Of a stretch of DNA of 64,000 bases, positions 35,181 through 44,086 are shown one piece after another; the stretch's first letter is position 1, and each line of letters starts with the position of its first letter. The notes below the pieces were generated by a model that was not told where the DNA came from, made no database searches, and saw only the letters and a list, made by a program, of their open reading frames with translations. The stretch lies in assembly GCF_002260525.1 (NCBI RefSeq), contig NZ_MRYI01000020.1:62001-126000 (forward strand), given 5' to 3'. A program made the translations under genes and the position numbers. The stretch comes from Hahella sp. CCB-MM4. Lineage in GTDB: Bacteria > Pseudomonadota > Gammaproteobacteria > Pseudomonadales > Oleiphilaceae.

Positions 35181-37409
35181 TCAGTGATTCACCCCATGGC
35201 GCTGCACCGGCCTTGGAACGGCTACCCGATTCCCACCGGAGGCCATTAACTCTGCCACTAGCAGACGCTGCTCCAGTCGTTCCTTGAAATCAACAGGCTC
35301 ATCCAGCTTCATGCGTCGAATCAACGGCATCAGCTCTGTCGGCACGGTTTTGATCATCAATGCCCGGAAAACACATTTGATCATTCCGGCCCTACTGGAG
35401 GTTTTCGCCTTGAGTGACTTCAAAGCCTTGCCCAACTTCAGTTCATCATCAGTGAAACTGCAATCAAACGGGAAAGGTGGGAAGTACCCCATTTCACTGT
35501 ATTTCCGATAAATCTGCTGAAGTCTTTCCGGCGTGTTATGTCGATACTTCTCCGGCAGCACATAACCGGCAGGCACTTTGCCCACCCTTTTGGCCTGCTC
35601 CAGCAACTGCTCCTGGAACCTTGAATCTGCTACTTTGATCAACTCGATATAGATATCCTTATCGGACTTGCCCAATAGGTCGGCAATGCCATATTCAGTC
35701 ACCACAACATCGCGCAGATGGCGCGGAATGGTGATATGACCATAGTTGAATACGATATTGGAAAGGATCTGTCCACCACTGACCCGCGTCGATTTAAGCT
35801 TCAATATTGATCTGGCATCAGGCAGCTCGTGCGCCATCGCAACAAAGTTGTATTGCCCTCCAACCCCACTGACGACACGACCATCAGCCAGCCCGTCAGA
35901 TACAGCACCTCCATTCAATGTCACCATCATGGCCGAGTTTATAAACCGGGCATCCTTTCTCTGCGCCCGCTTAAGGTCCTGGCGCCCGAATTGATGATCG
36001 TATAAATGGTTAATGTAGTTGACGCTGGTCATGCAGAATTTTTGATGCTCCTCATCAGTGAGGTTCATCAGATGCCGATAAAACTCTTTGGGTCCGAGAA
36101 AGAAACCGCCATGGGCGAGAATGCCACCTTTCAGCCGGTCTCCAAGCCCCTGCTCTTCCAGAATCTGCCGAGTATCGGAGTCATTGAGATCCGTTGAAAC
36201 CGGCTGTCCATTAACCAGGAGAGCTCCGCCTTTGTACTCCACCTGATCATTCAAAACACCAAACTGCTTGAGATATTGAACATCCCGGGATCGCAATTTA
36301 CTGTTGACCAACCCTTCCTCGGCAAGAGTATCTAAAGTGGCGAGGGAAATTTCCTGACTGATTGCCCGCCGATTCAGCAACTCCTGCAACTGGGTATCGT
36401 CATAGACCTCTCGCTTCAAGATACCTGCGTGATACAGATGCATGAATCCGTCCACCAGCATTTCACTGCAGCCATAAAGACCTTCATGAAACGGCGTAAA
36501 GCCTCCCCACTCTTTTACAATGGGGAATTTCTCAGCCAGCTCCAGATCCTCTGCCAGGGATTGATAAACACCATTATTCTGTTGCCGCAGAATACAGTTA
36601 TAAACCAAAGCACTCCCCAGCGAGCCGATACCGACCTGCAGAGTTCCCCCGTCTTTTACCAGGGCACTGGCATGGAATCCGATCATGTGGTCCACAGGGG
36701 AAATTGCCATACTGGGGGCACCGAAAAGCGCGTAGTCATAATTCGGATTATCGATAATCATGCCCGCTGCCTCCGGCTGGAAAATCGCATGATTATGCAT
36801 AAATGGCAGGTTTCGATTCACCTCCCCCACAATGGCGACCGGTTGCCCCTTCCGTTCCCGCTCTCTTAGCATGGGCACCAGATCAATCGAAAGATCAGGA
36901 TTGCAGGAGAAGCTGTAACAGGTCTTACCATCTATCTCCTTCTTCGCAACCATCTGCGCCACCACGTTCACTCCAGCCAGCATTAGATCCCTGGCGGCGT
37001 GGGTATAATTCGAGCTGACATAATTCTGTTGCTGTGAAGGCGTTTTCAGGTAGCTTCCAGCCTTAAAGAAAAATTCCTGAATTTCCACGTTTGCCGGCAG
37101 CTTTCCTGCCCGAAGGTCCAACACGTAATCCAAATCAGGAACCCCGGCAAACTCCCGTTCCACAAATGGTCCGAGGAAATTGGATTCCAACTTGCTTTTA
37201 CCTGAAGGCTTTTCCAGAGAGAGAGCTGTCACGATTCTGAGTGTAATATCCGGGCATTTTTTTGCCCGCTGATATATGGCATTGGCCAACAGTACCGGCT
37301 TCCCCAACCCCAGTGGCAGCCCCAGCACGACGTTCTTCCCCACCTTTGTCAATATCGCATCTACGCAGGCTTCAATATCCTTAAAATATTGAGGAGCTGT
37401 ATCGCTCAT
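35181..37409 (-). CDS. Acetyl-CoA hydrolase/CoA-transferase family protein, long form
   Basis: 742 residues, longer than typical members of about 500-640. It has two CoA-transferase-like halves: an N-terminal domain (about 30-260) and a C-terminal acetyl-CoA hydrolase/transferase domain with GGAVSDGLADGRVVSGVGGQYNFVAMA, then IVFNYGHITIPRHLRDVVVTEYGIADLLGKSD. The final 100 residues add a helical tail. The glutamate expected to form the CoA thioester could not be placed with certainty. It could move CoA between acetate, succinate or other acids. No pathway partner lies beside it; slyD is 55 bases downstream. Confidence 0.82.
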   Translation of the reverse strand: MSDTAPQYFKDIEACVDAILTKVGKNVVLGLPLGLGKPVLLANAIYQRAKKCPDITLRIVTALSLEKPSGKSKLESNFLGPFVEREFAGVPDLDYVLDLRAGKLPANVEIQEFFFKAGSYLKTPSQQQNYVSSNYTHAARDLMLAGVNVVAQMVAKKEIDGKTCYSFSCNPDLSIDLVPMLRERERKGQPVAIVGEVNRNLPFMHNHAIFQPEAAGMIIDNPNYDYALFGAPSMAISPVDHMIGFHASALVKDGGTLQVGIGSLGSALVYNCILRQQNNGVYQSLAEDLELAEKFPIVKEWGGFTPFHEGLYGCSEMLVDGFMHLYHAGILKREVYDDTQLQELLNRRAISQEISLATLDTLAEEGLVNSKLRSRDVQYLKQFGVLNDQVEYKGGALLVNGQPVSTDLNDSDTRQILEEQGLGDRLKGGILAHGGFFLGPKEFYRHLMNLTDEEHQKFCMTSVNYINHLYDHQFGRQDLKRAQRKDARFINSAMMVTLNGGAVSDGLADGRVVSGVGGQYNFVAMAHELPDARSILKLKSTRVSGGQILSNIVFNYGHITIPRHLRDVVVTEYGIADLLGKSDKDIYIELIKVADSRFQEQLLEQAKRVGKVPAGYVLPEKYRHNTPERLQQIYRKYSEMGYFPPFPFDCSFTDDELKLGKALKSLKAKTSSRAGMIKCVFRALMIKTVPTELMPLIRRMKLDEPVDFKERLEQRLLVAELMASGGNRVAVPRPVQRHGVNH

Positions 37410-37634
37410 TATTGTGCTTCCTTATTCTTAGATTTATTAACCAAGTGTCTGCTGACTGTGCACAAGCATCACCCGTCAATGATCATACTAGAATCTGAGG
37501 AGCAACCTGCAACAGAGCCACGTCAATTTTTGATGACATAGTGACATCTATGGAGCAGGAAAAATTGAGATAAGAGAAGTGGGAACGCTTAAAGATCGGG
37601 AAAGGGAAAAGGAAACTGTTCAGGAGATGTCTTT

Positions 37635-37985
37635 TTAAAATTTCCAGCCGAGCGTCAGGCTAACACCCTCGTCATTGACATCCATAGCATATTGGGCAGG
37701 CTGAAGACCGTGCCCCATGGTACGGCCGTTGAACTGTTGGGCAGTGGTTTCATCTTTTCTGAAGATCAACTGGTTGACCACCAGCATCAACGCCCGACGT
37801 ACACACTCACCGGTCTGAGAGGATTGTTGCTCCCCGGCTACACCTTGGGTCAGCGAAGCCGTGTAGCCGGTTTGCCATGAGAACATGTTGTCATCAGATG
37901 CGCTCTGCAATACTTCTGCTTTCGCCTGGACAGCTTGTCCAGCCAGGTTCAGCAGCAACAATATTGCAAAAATTCTTACTAACAT
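37635..37985 (-). CDS. Small exported protein of unknown function
   Basis: 116 residues with a clear Sec signal peptide (about 1-21, MLVRIFAILLLLNLAGQAVQA, cleavage near QAKA). The mature part of about 95 residues has a single cysteine, Gln/Ser-rich segments and ends in LTLGWKF, an aromatic C-terminus that can occur in outer-membrane beta structures. I do not recognise a family. It stands alone, with 225 bases before the CoA-transferase gene and 151 after the PHA-like gene. Confidence 0.6.
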   Translation of the reverse strand: MLVRIFAILLLLNLAGQAVQAKAEVLQSASDDNMFSWQTGYTASLTQGVAGEQQSSQTGECVRRALMLVVNQLIFRKDETTAQQFNGRTMGHGLQPAQYAMDVNDEGVSLTLGWKF

Positions 37986-38136
37986 CCGACGCCTTCCGTA
38001 TCCACAGGTTCATTTTGATGATTCCTATGATACGTATTCGCCCGGATCATTCCGTGATCAACTTAGCAAAAAGTCGTATTTCCGTCATAAAAATTGATTT
38101 TCTACGTCAATTTTCGATCACAACTCTCAATCATGA

Positions 38137-39270
38137 TTAATCAGAACGTTGACCCAGCCACTCCGCACTTAGCGTCCAGGTGTTCTGGGGAGCACTACTT
38201 CCGGCAAACACACCCGCATGCCCTCCAGGCACCACACAGAACTCCTTGTCTTCCGTAGAGACGATATCAATGACTTTGTGGGCCGCCTTAATACTGACCA
38301 ATTTGTCGGAATCTCCTGCAAAAGCCAGCACTGAGCATTGTATGGAAGAAAATTCCGCTGATGTCTGCCCCATCGTCATGCGCCCTTTTGCCATCTGATT
38401 TTCCAGCCCCATCTTGACCAGCATCTCCTTGATGGTTTGACCCGGGTAGTCAACCATCTCATCGAACCACTGACTGACCGTGGTGTGACTGGTAACAAAT
38501 TCGCGATCCCAGAAATTCACCAGAAGCTCCAGCGTGCTGATCACCGATCCCATAGGATTGGTTAATTTAAAAGCCAGGGAGTTCAACCAGCCTGGAATAT
38601 GCAGATAGCGGGCAGGCAAATCCAGGAGAGAGAAGTTCAACAATCGGGAAACAATATTCGCTGGACGATATACCAACGACAGAACACGCCCAGCCAAACC
38701 ACTTTGGTGCATGTCGATCGGGCTGGCCACGGTAACCAGATTGCGAATATGCTCATCTTCGCTGGCGGCGGCATACATCAATGTCAGCAAGCCTCCCATG
38801 CAATAGGCAAAGAAGGAAACCTCCTGCTCTCCGCTATGATTGCGAATACTTTGCAAAGCTGCCGGCATCCATTCCATGACATAGGTTTCCAGAGACAGAT
38901 GAGAGTGGTCTTCGGTAACCTCCCCCCAGTCAATGAGATACACATCAAATCCCTGGGCCAGAAAGAAGCGCACCACGCTTCGTTGAGGAAGCAGATCGAA
39001 TATCATGGATGTCGCAGCCAACGGCGGCACCAGCACCAAAGGTACCCGGTGTTGACGGGGGCTGACCGGGATCACATCATCTCCAACGGTTATTTCCGAC
39101 TCCTCCAGGGGAAGATAATGACGAACGGACATGATGCCATCGCGATAAATTTCTTCATATGGCGTCAGATTGGCAACAATAAAGTTTTCCGAGTAGAGAT
39201 AACGCTCCAGGGCATTCAACGTTCCCCAAAGAACTTTCTCCGACCATGCCGGTTGATCATTTGCTGACAT
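38137..39270 (-). CDS. PHA-synthase-like alpha/beta hydrolase with cysteine nucleophile
   Basis: 377 residues, close to class III PhaC length. The lipase-like box reads AYCMGG with Cys157 as nucleophile, Asp320 or Asp322 in AGDSDKLVS, and His351 in PGGHAG: the Cys-Asp-His triad of polyhydroxyalkanoate synthases. Other PhaC-like stretches are VPPLAATSMIFDLLPQRSVVRFFLAQGFDVYLIDWG. The usual first Gly of GxCxG is Ala here. It may polymerise hydroxyacyl-CoA or may be a related thioesterase. No phaA, phaB, phaE or phasin gene is in the window. Confidence 0.75.
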   Translation of the reverse strand: MSANDQPAWSEKVLWGTLNALERYLYSENFIVANLTPYEEIYRDGIMSVRHYLPLEESEITVGDDVIPVSPRQHRVPLVLVPPLAATSMIFDLLPQRSVVRFFLAQGFDVYLIDWGEVTEDHSHLSLETYVMEWMPAALQSIRNHSGEQEVSFFAYCMGGLLTLMYAAASEDEHIRNLVTVASPIDMHQSGLAGRVLSLVYRPANIVSRLLNFSLLDLPARYLHIPGWLNSLAFKLTNPMGSVISTLELLVNFWDREFVTSHTTVSQWFDEMVDYPGQTIKEMLVKMGLENQMAKGRMTMGQTSAEFSSIQCSVLAFAGDSDKLVSIKAAHKVIDIVSTEDKEFCVVPGGHAGVFAGSSAPQNTWTLSAEWLGQRSD

Positions 39271-39393
39271 TTATCGCCTCTCGCTCCGCTGCTTTCCATG
39301 AATAGTCCCGGGATTTGTGCCGGTTTCAAAAATAACTAATGAATATGAAACCGCATCATACCGAAGGTCAAACGTGAGGCAATGACATAGGCG

Positions 39394-39434
39394 AACATCC
39401 CGCGTGGCGAAAACTGCCAGACGGGATGTTTTTT
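39394..39434 (+). terminator. Intrinsic terminator on the plus strand in a gap between minus-strand genes
   Basis: AACATCCCG/CGGGATGTT (9 bp) with an inner TGGC/GCCA stem, followed by six T on the plus strand. The genes on both sides are on the minus strand, so this structure faces no known transcript. It may end an unseen small RNA or be left over from an older arrangement. Confidence 0.6.
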
Positions 39435-39437
39435 AGT

Positions 39438-39557
39438 CGGAGACGAGTCTTTCGGAGATTGGCTATCCGAGACTGGTTACTCGAAGATTAACTACCCGAA
39501 GATTGATAACTCAAAGTATCACCACCTACAGAAGAGAATCACCACCTAGAGAAGAGA
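39438..39557. repeat. Compound minisatellite downstream of the aldo/keto reductase
   Basis: Five degenerate units of about 15 bp start at 39438, 39453, 39468, 39482 and 39497, each beginning CGGAGA, CGAGAC or CGAAGAT. They are followed by two 20-bp units at 39518 and 39538 (ATCACCACCTA-C/G-AGAAGAGA) that differ at one base. The stretch is not in a credible gene: the one open frame across it has no start codon. Together with the hairpin this fills most of the 310-base gap 39271-39580. Confidence 0.75.
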
Positions 39558-39580
39558 AAGTCTCCAGGGAAAAGTGATGC

Positions 39581-40618
39581 TCAGGGACAGGGGTATGTAT
39601 ATACCTGATGAACGGATTCAATATCTTCCAGCATTTCAGGAGACAGCTCCAGATTGATGCTATCAATATTTTCCTTCAACTGGGCCATACTGGTGGCACC
39701 AATAATGTTGCTGGTGACAAAGGACCGTGAAGTAACATAGGCCAACGCCATTTGAGCCAGACTCAGGTTATATTTATCCGCGATGGACTGATACACCTCT
39801 GTTGCCGCTTCTCCCTGGGCGTTGGTGTATCGACTGAAGCGGGCATACAGGGTAATCCGCGCATTGGCAGGACGCTCACCCCCGATATACTTTCCACTTA
39901 ATACGCCAAATGCCATTGGCGAATAGGCGAGTAACCCCACCTGTTCACGGTGCGCGACTTCCGCTAAACCAACTTCAAACGAACGGTTAAGAAGGCTATA
40001 GGGATTCTGGATACTGACCACTCTGGGCAGATTACTCTGCTCAGCATGATGCAGAAATTTCATCGTTCCCCATGGCGTCTCATTTGAGAGGCCGACATGA
40101 CGAACCTTGCCTGCTTTGACCAAGTCTTCCAGAACTTCCAATGTTTCCAGAATCGGCGTGGCATCCTGGCGCTCTTGATGCTGATAACTTAGCTGGCCAA
40201 AGAAGTTTGTGGGCCGATCGGGCCAATGTAGTTGGTACAAATCCAGGTAATCCGTTTGCAACCGGGAAAGACTGTCATCCAGTGCTTTTTCAATATGCTG
40301 ACGATTCAGCCGGGGGCCTCCCCGGATATGCGACATGGCATCAGAATATCCAGCCACTTTTGAGGCCAGGACAACCTTTTCGCGATTCCCGCGGCTGGCC
40401 AGCCAGGTACCGATATACTGCTCAGTTCTCCCTTGAGTCTCGGCCCTCGGCGGAACCGGATACATTTCCGCGGTATCAATGAAGTTAATCCCCTGGTCCA
40501 GCGCATAATCCAACTGTTCATGGGCCTCTGCTTCCGTATTCTGCTCCCCCCAGGTCATGGTTCCGAGACAGATGGCACTGACATCCACATCGGTTCTGCC
40601 CAATTTCCGATATTGCAT
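39581..40618 (-). CDS. tas: Aldo/keto reductase, Tas-like
   Basis: 345 residues; NADPH-dependent carbonyl reductase of the (beta/alpha)8 AKR superfamily, closest in wording to E. coli Tas. MQYRKLGRTDVDVSAICLGTMTWGEQ is the Tas N-terminus. Catalytic-type residues are visible in NFIDTAEMYPVPP (Asp, Tyr), LASKVAGY (Lys) and LYQLHWPDR (His). The start ATG 40618 follows AGGAG by eight bases; the longer frame has no support. The natural substrate is unknown. It faces away from the glycosyltransferase gene. Confidence 0.88.
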   Translation of the reverse strand: MQYRKLGRTDVDVSAICLGTMTWGEQNTEAEAHEQLDYALDQGINFIDTAEMYPVPPRAETQGRTEQYIGTWLASRGNREKVVLASKVAGYSDAMSHIRGGPRLNRQHIEKALDDSLSRLQTDYLDLYQLHWPDRPTNFFGQLSYQHQERQDATPILETLEVLEDLVKAGKVRHVGLSNETPWGTMKFLHHAEQSNLPRVVSIQNPYSLLNRSFEVGLAEVAHREQVGLLAYSPMAFGVLSGKYIGGERPANARITLYARFSRYTNAQGEAATEVYQSIADKYNLSLAQMALAYVTSRSFVTSNIIGATSMAQLKENIDSINLELSPEMLEDIESVHQVYTYPCP

Positions 40619-40780
40619 CTTGAAAACTCCTGTTCTTCTTTGTTTTAGCCAACCCCGCACCATCCACCTTGCGATCAGAGATCTCCAAGCATCGGCGGCC
40701 CAATAAATCAGATACGAGAGATAAGCATATTATGAACACCGATGCCAGCATCGAAGCCCCGAAACGCTTCTTCCCTTTTT

Positions 40781-40810
40781 ATCCTCTTTAATCCTCTTGC
40801 ATCCCCTTCA
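40781..40810. repeat. Three 10-bp tandem repeats
   Basis: ATCCTCTTTA, ATCCTCTTGC and ATCCCCTTCA follow each other exactly in the divergent 334-base gap between the aldo/keto reductase and glycosyltransferase genes (40619-40952). The surrounding strand is pyrimidine-rich. The rest of the gap shows only the weak Pho-like periodicity listed separately. Confidence 0.5.
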
Positions 40811-40888
40811 ATTATCTTGCTTTACCTTCCATCCCCGCTCCCAACCCAAAGCCAGCAGGCCTGATGACGTCATCATTTTGCAATAGTC

Positions 40889-40917
40889 CTGACGCCTGCC
40901 TGTAACAAGGCTGAAGC
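40889..40917 (+). promoter_or_regulatory. Weak Pho-box-like 11-bp periodicity ahead of the glycosyltransferase
   Basis: CTGACGC, CTGTAAC and CTGAAGC start at 40889, 40900 and 40911, exactly 11 bp apart, with 4-bp spacers. Only CTG and a few other bases match the PhoB consensus, so the signal alone is poor. It is listed because of the lipid genes downstream and the good Pho box at olsB. Confidence 0.3.
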
Positions 40918-40952
40918 ATATTGAAGCGGTAACACATGAGAAACGGGCAACC

Positions 40953-42194
40953 ATGGATAACGCATCTGCCAAATCAATGAACACCATTGCCGTCCAGGTC
41001 AATTCGCCGCCCTCCAGACGTCGTCGCATTGCGATTGTGACGGAAACCTTTCCACCCGAAGTCAACGGTGTGGCCAATACCCTTTATCAGCTTACCCAAC
41101 GCTTAAAAAACGACTATAGCGTTCAGGTGATCCATCCAAGACAACCGGCTACCGAAGACGCATCTGACGACCTCCACCACATCAGGGTGGCTGGCTGCCC
41201 GATTCCCGGCTATTCAGAGATGCGTTTTGGCTTCCCCTGCAGGAAAAAGCTGCTCAAGTTGTGGCAGGACCATCGTCCGGATGCCGTTTATGTGGCAACA
41301 CAGGGGCCACTTGGCTGGAGTGCTGTCAGCGCCTGTCGAGAATTGAATATACCGGTATCCAGTGGATTCCATACCAATTTTCACCAGTACAGCCGCCACT
41401 ACCGCCTGGGATGGCTAAGCCGTCTGATTGGTCGCTACTTTATCCACTTTCATCAGTTAACCCGACATACCCTGGTACCGACACGTCAGACTGCCGCTGC
41501 CCTGGATACCATGGGCATCAGCAATACCTGTGTATGGAGCCGCGGGGTGGACGGCCATCTGTTCCATCCGGACAAACGATCTGAACTGCGCCGCAAGCAG
41601 TGGGGAGCTGATGCCAGCACCCCCGTGTTTATCTATGTCGGCAGACTGGCCAACGAGAAAAACGTCTTTCTCGCATTGAGCGCTTTCGAAAGGGCTCAGC
41701 AGCAGGCCAGTCACGCCAGGATGGTGCTGGTAGGAGGCGGACCGTTACAGGAAAAAATTACCCGCATGTACCCGGATGTGATCTTTGCTGGTGTACAAAA
41801 AGGTGAGTCGCTGGCAGAACACTACGCCAGTGCGGATATATTTTTGTTCCCCAGCCTTACAGACACTTTCGGCAATGTCGTCCTGGAAGCCATGGCCAGT
41901 GGCCTGGGCATCGTCAGCTTTAATGAAGCCGCCGCCAGAGAGCACCTACACCACGACGAGAGCGCATTGCTGGCACCGTCAGGCAACAGTGATCTGTTCT
42001 GCCAGCATGCGCTGTCTCTAGCCATGCGCCCCAGCCTGTTAACACGGCTTCGCAGTAAAGCCCATCAACAATCCAAATCCATGGATTGGCAACAACTTGC
42101 ACGGCAATTCGCTCACTTACTACTCGACCAGGATATTCAGGGAGCTCCAAATGAAAACGCCAAACGCCTCAGAGCTGTTTCGACGAGCCGATGA
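40953..42194 (+). CDS. GT4 family glycosyltransferase, possible diacylglycerol glycosyltransferase
   Basis: 413 residues, GT-B fold. The N-terminal domain opens RRIAIVTETFPPEVNGVANTLYQL, the wording of the SqdX/MgtA/Agt-like branch of GT4 that glycosylates lipids. The C-terminal domain has FIYVGRLANEKN, VGGGPLQEKI and the donor-site stretch FPSLTDTFGNVVLEAMASGLG. The PAP2 gene overlaps its end by 44 bases, so they are translationally linked. A role in making glycolipid from diacylglycerol is inferred. The Shine-Dalgarno is weak; ATG 40953 was kept because it precedes the domain by a short lead. Confidence 0.82.
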   Translation: MDNASAKSMNTIAVQVNSPPSRRRRIAIVTETFPPEVNGVANTLYQLTQRLKNDYSVQVIHPRQPATEDASDDLHHIRVAGCPIPGYSEMRFGFPCRKKLLKLWQDHRPDAVYVATQGPLGWSAVSACRELNIPVSSGFHTNFHQYSRHYRLGWLSRLIGRYFIHFHQLTRHTLVPTRQTAAALDTMGISNTCVWSRGVDGHLFHPDKRSELRRKQWGADASTPVFIYVGRLANEKNVFLALSAFERAQQQASHARMVLVGGGPLQEKITRMYPDVIFAGVQKGESLAEHYASADIFLFPSLTDTFGNVVLEAMASGLGIVSFNEAAAREHLHHDESALLAPSGNSDLFCQHALSLAMRPSLLTRLRSKAHQQSKSMDWQQLARQFAHLLLDQDIQGAPNENAKRLRAVSTSR

Positions 42195-42693
42195 TATTGA
42201 ACTGCAGCTGTGCCGTCAGGCCATTCAGTGGTCGCGGCATCACGGCCTGGAGCCGTTCTTCCGGGGCGTCAGCCGCCTGGGAGACGGGGCTTTCTGGTAC
42301 GGTGTTATCGCCGTTGTTCTCTTGCTTGAAGGTACCTCCGCTGCTCTTCTGACAACCATTGCCGGGCTCGCCTCAACGATTATTTACAAGCTCCTTAAAG
42401 GCTGGCTGGTCCGCGAACGCCCCTACATCACCCACTCAGGTATTGAATGCGCAGCCAAGGTATTGGACCGGTATAGCTTTCCGAGCGGCCATACCCTGCA
42501 TGCTGTCTGCTTCACCGTACTTCTTACCTACATCAATCCGATACTCGGGTTGATCGTACTTCCCTTTACCCTCTGTGTGGCATTGTCCCGGGTGGTACTC
42601 GGACTTCACTACCCCAGTGATGTTGGCGCAGGGTCTGTGATTGGAATCCTTATTGCCAGCACGGCGATCACTTTTATGCCTTTTGAGCTCTAG
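42151..42693 (+). CDS. PAP2-family membrane phosphatase
   Basis: 180 residues, about four to five membrane helices. All three phosphatase motifs are present: KGWLVRERP (Lys83 to Pro91), PSGH (111-114) and SRVVLGLHYPSD (from 146, with His153 and Asp157). It hydrolyses a lipid phosphate at the membrane, such as phosphatidate to diacylglycerol or undecaprenyl diphosphate. It starts inside the glycosyltransferase gene with GGGAG six bases upstream. Linked to that gene, phosphatidate phosphatase supplying diacylglycerol is an attractive but unproven reading. Confidence 0.85.
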   Translation: MKTPNASELFRRADDIELQLCRQAIQWSRHHGLEPFFRGVSRLGDGAFWYGVIAVVLLLEGTSAALLTTIAGLASTIIYKLLKGWLVRERPYITHSGIECAAKVLDRYSFPSGHTLHAVCFTVLLTYINPILGLIVLPFTLCVALSRVVLGLHYPSDVGAGSVIGILIASTAITFMPFEL

Positions 42694-42719
42694 CGACTGT
42701 GCCTTTTGAGCTCTAGCGA
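42677..42719. repeat. 20-bp direct repeat at the end of the PAP2 gene
   Basis: TGCCTTTTGAGCTCTAGCGA occurs at 42677-42696 and again at 42700-42719 with a 23-bp period. The first copy contains the PAP2 stop codon, so the second looks like a small duplication after it. The remaining gap to minC (42694-43177, 484 bases) shows no gene I can support; one minus-strand frame there resembles no known protein. Confidence 0.6.
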
Positions 42720-43177
42720 TCTAGTGTTTGAAGACTCTGAAACAGGTTTCGTCCGATACAAATAACCTGTACAGAGACGGGTACCCTATTCAAGGGCAAA
42801 GAAAATGGTAAGACAAAGAAATGGTGGCAATCCCTGCCGGCACCATGGAGAACCTACAGAGTCACATCTCACACAAATTGGCATAATTATTCATCAGGTC
42901 ATTCCAAATCAGTCTATAGGCAACCACGATGGGCGCGCCGTCGCACTATAGCGCTCCCGCAGAGCCCGTCTTGAGGGTGGCAAAACAGCTATTTCCCCGA
43001 AAAACTCATTAAATTTCGGGTAGATTTGTCCTTTCCCCTTGATTTCACCATGGACCACCCTGAGTTGATTACAGTACAATCCGAGCCAACCCGTAGTGTC
43101 GCGGGGAGCCACATTGCCGCGGCAGACGATTGATTACGAATAATAACTATTCACTAACACCTTGGTAGGGAAAGACT

Positions 43178-44002
43178 TTGACTATGCCGCAGGCCACTGC
43201 CGACTTGTTTGCGTCGCCGTGCTTGCAGTTCAAGGGCAGTATGGTCCCTTTGACCACTCTTGAGCTGTTATATTTCGACCCTGAAAAGTTTTCTCAAGCT
43301 CTTCAGGAAAAAATCCGCCAAGCTCCCAACCTGTTTAAAAACCTGCCGCTGGTCCTCAGCCTTGATAAATTTGCAGAAGATATTAACGACCTGAACTTTC
43401 TTCAGATCAGGGAGTTGTGCTCAGCCCAGAACCTACAGCTGATTGGAGTGCGGGCAACGGATCCCACCCAGATAGCTGCCGCTGAGTCTGCCGGATTGGC
43501 CGTATTACAGCCCTCCCGTGGACGTCAGGACAATACAGAAGAACCATCCCAAAACTTACAAAAAGAGCCACAACAAGAGTCACAGCAGGAACCGCAGGCA
43601 TCCCCGGAAGCAGCTCCTCAGGTTGAGTCACCTGATAAGGAAGTTCTTGATAGTGCTGCGCCTGCCAACGGGCAGACAGCCAACAGAATCATCCGCACTC
43701 CGATCCGTTCGGGCCAACAGGTATATGCTCCCGGCGGCGACCTGATTGTCATGGCACCGGTCAGCGCCGGAGCGGAAATTCTTGCCGATGGAAATATCCA
43801 TGTCTACGGTCCGCTTCGCGGACGAGCACTGGCTGGCGTCCGTGGTAACACGGAAGCCATGGTGTTTTGCCAAAGCCTGGAAGCCGAGCTGGTATCCATC
43901 GCCGGACAATACAAAATAAGTGAGGACCTACAGGGCAATCACTGGAAAAAACCATCTCTACTGAAACTGGAAGACGATAGGCTGGTGATCAGGGAACTGT
44001 GA
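43178..44002 (+). CDS. minC: Septum-site inhibitor MinC
   Basis: 274 residues; blocks FtsZ ring assembly at the poles when bound to membrane MinD. The N-terminal FtsZ-inhibitory domain (about 12-110, FKGSMVPLTTLELLYFDPEKF) is joined by a long Gln/Glu/Pro linker (about 115-165) to the C-terminal beta-helix MinD-binding domain (RSGQQVYAPGGDLIVMAPVSAGAEILADGNIHVYGPLRGRALAG). TTG 43178 is well spaced from AGGGA; ATG 43184 is a near alternative. The linker is longer than in E. coli. minD follows after 84 bases. Confidence 0.94.
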   Translation: MTMPQATADLFASPCLQFKGSMVPLTTLELLYFDPEKFSQALQEKIRQAPNLFKNLPLVLSLDKFAEDINDLNFLQIRELCSAQNLQLIGVRATDPTQIAAAESAGLAVLQPSRGRQDNTEEPSQNLQKEPQQESQQEPQASPEAAPQVESPDKEVLDSAAPANGQTANRIIRTPIRSGQQVYAPGGDLIVMAPVSAGAEILADGNIHVYGPLRGRALAGVRGNTEAMVFCQSLEAELVSIAGQYKISEDLQGNHWKKPSLLKLEDDRLVIREL

Positions 44003-44086
44003 AACAAGTCTTTGACCCAATGGGTTAACTGACAGTGACTGACACCGGCATAAACGATTAAGAACTATGTACAAAGGGTTACTACG

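Noticed and set aside
37520-37560. Pho box upstream of the CoA-transferase gene
   Set aside because: Two TGTCA-like elements occur on the minus strand, but their spacing is 8 bp, not 11, and no second pair is in phase.
39391-39555. Open frame through the minisatellite with five-residue repeats
   Set aside because: There is no start codon between the upstream stop (39388-39390) and the repeats, so it is probably not translated.
42909-43112. Minus-strand ORF between PAP2 and minC
   Set aside because: Short, without a Shine-Dalgarno or family resemblance; likely chance in a non-coding gap.
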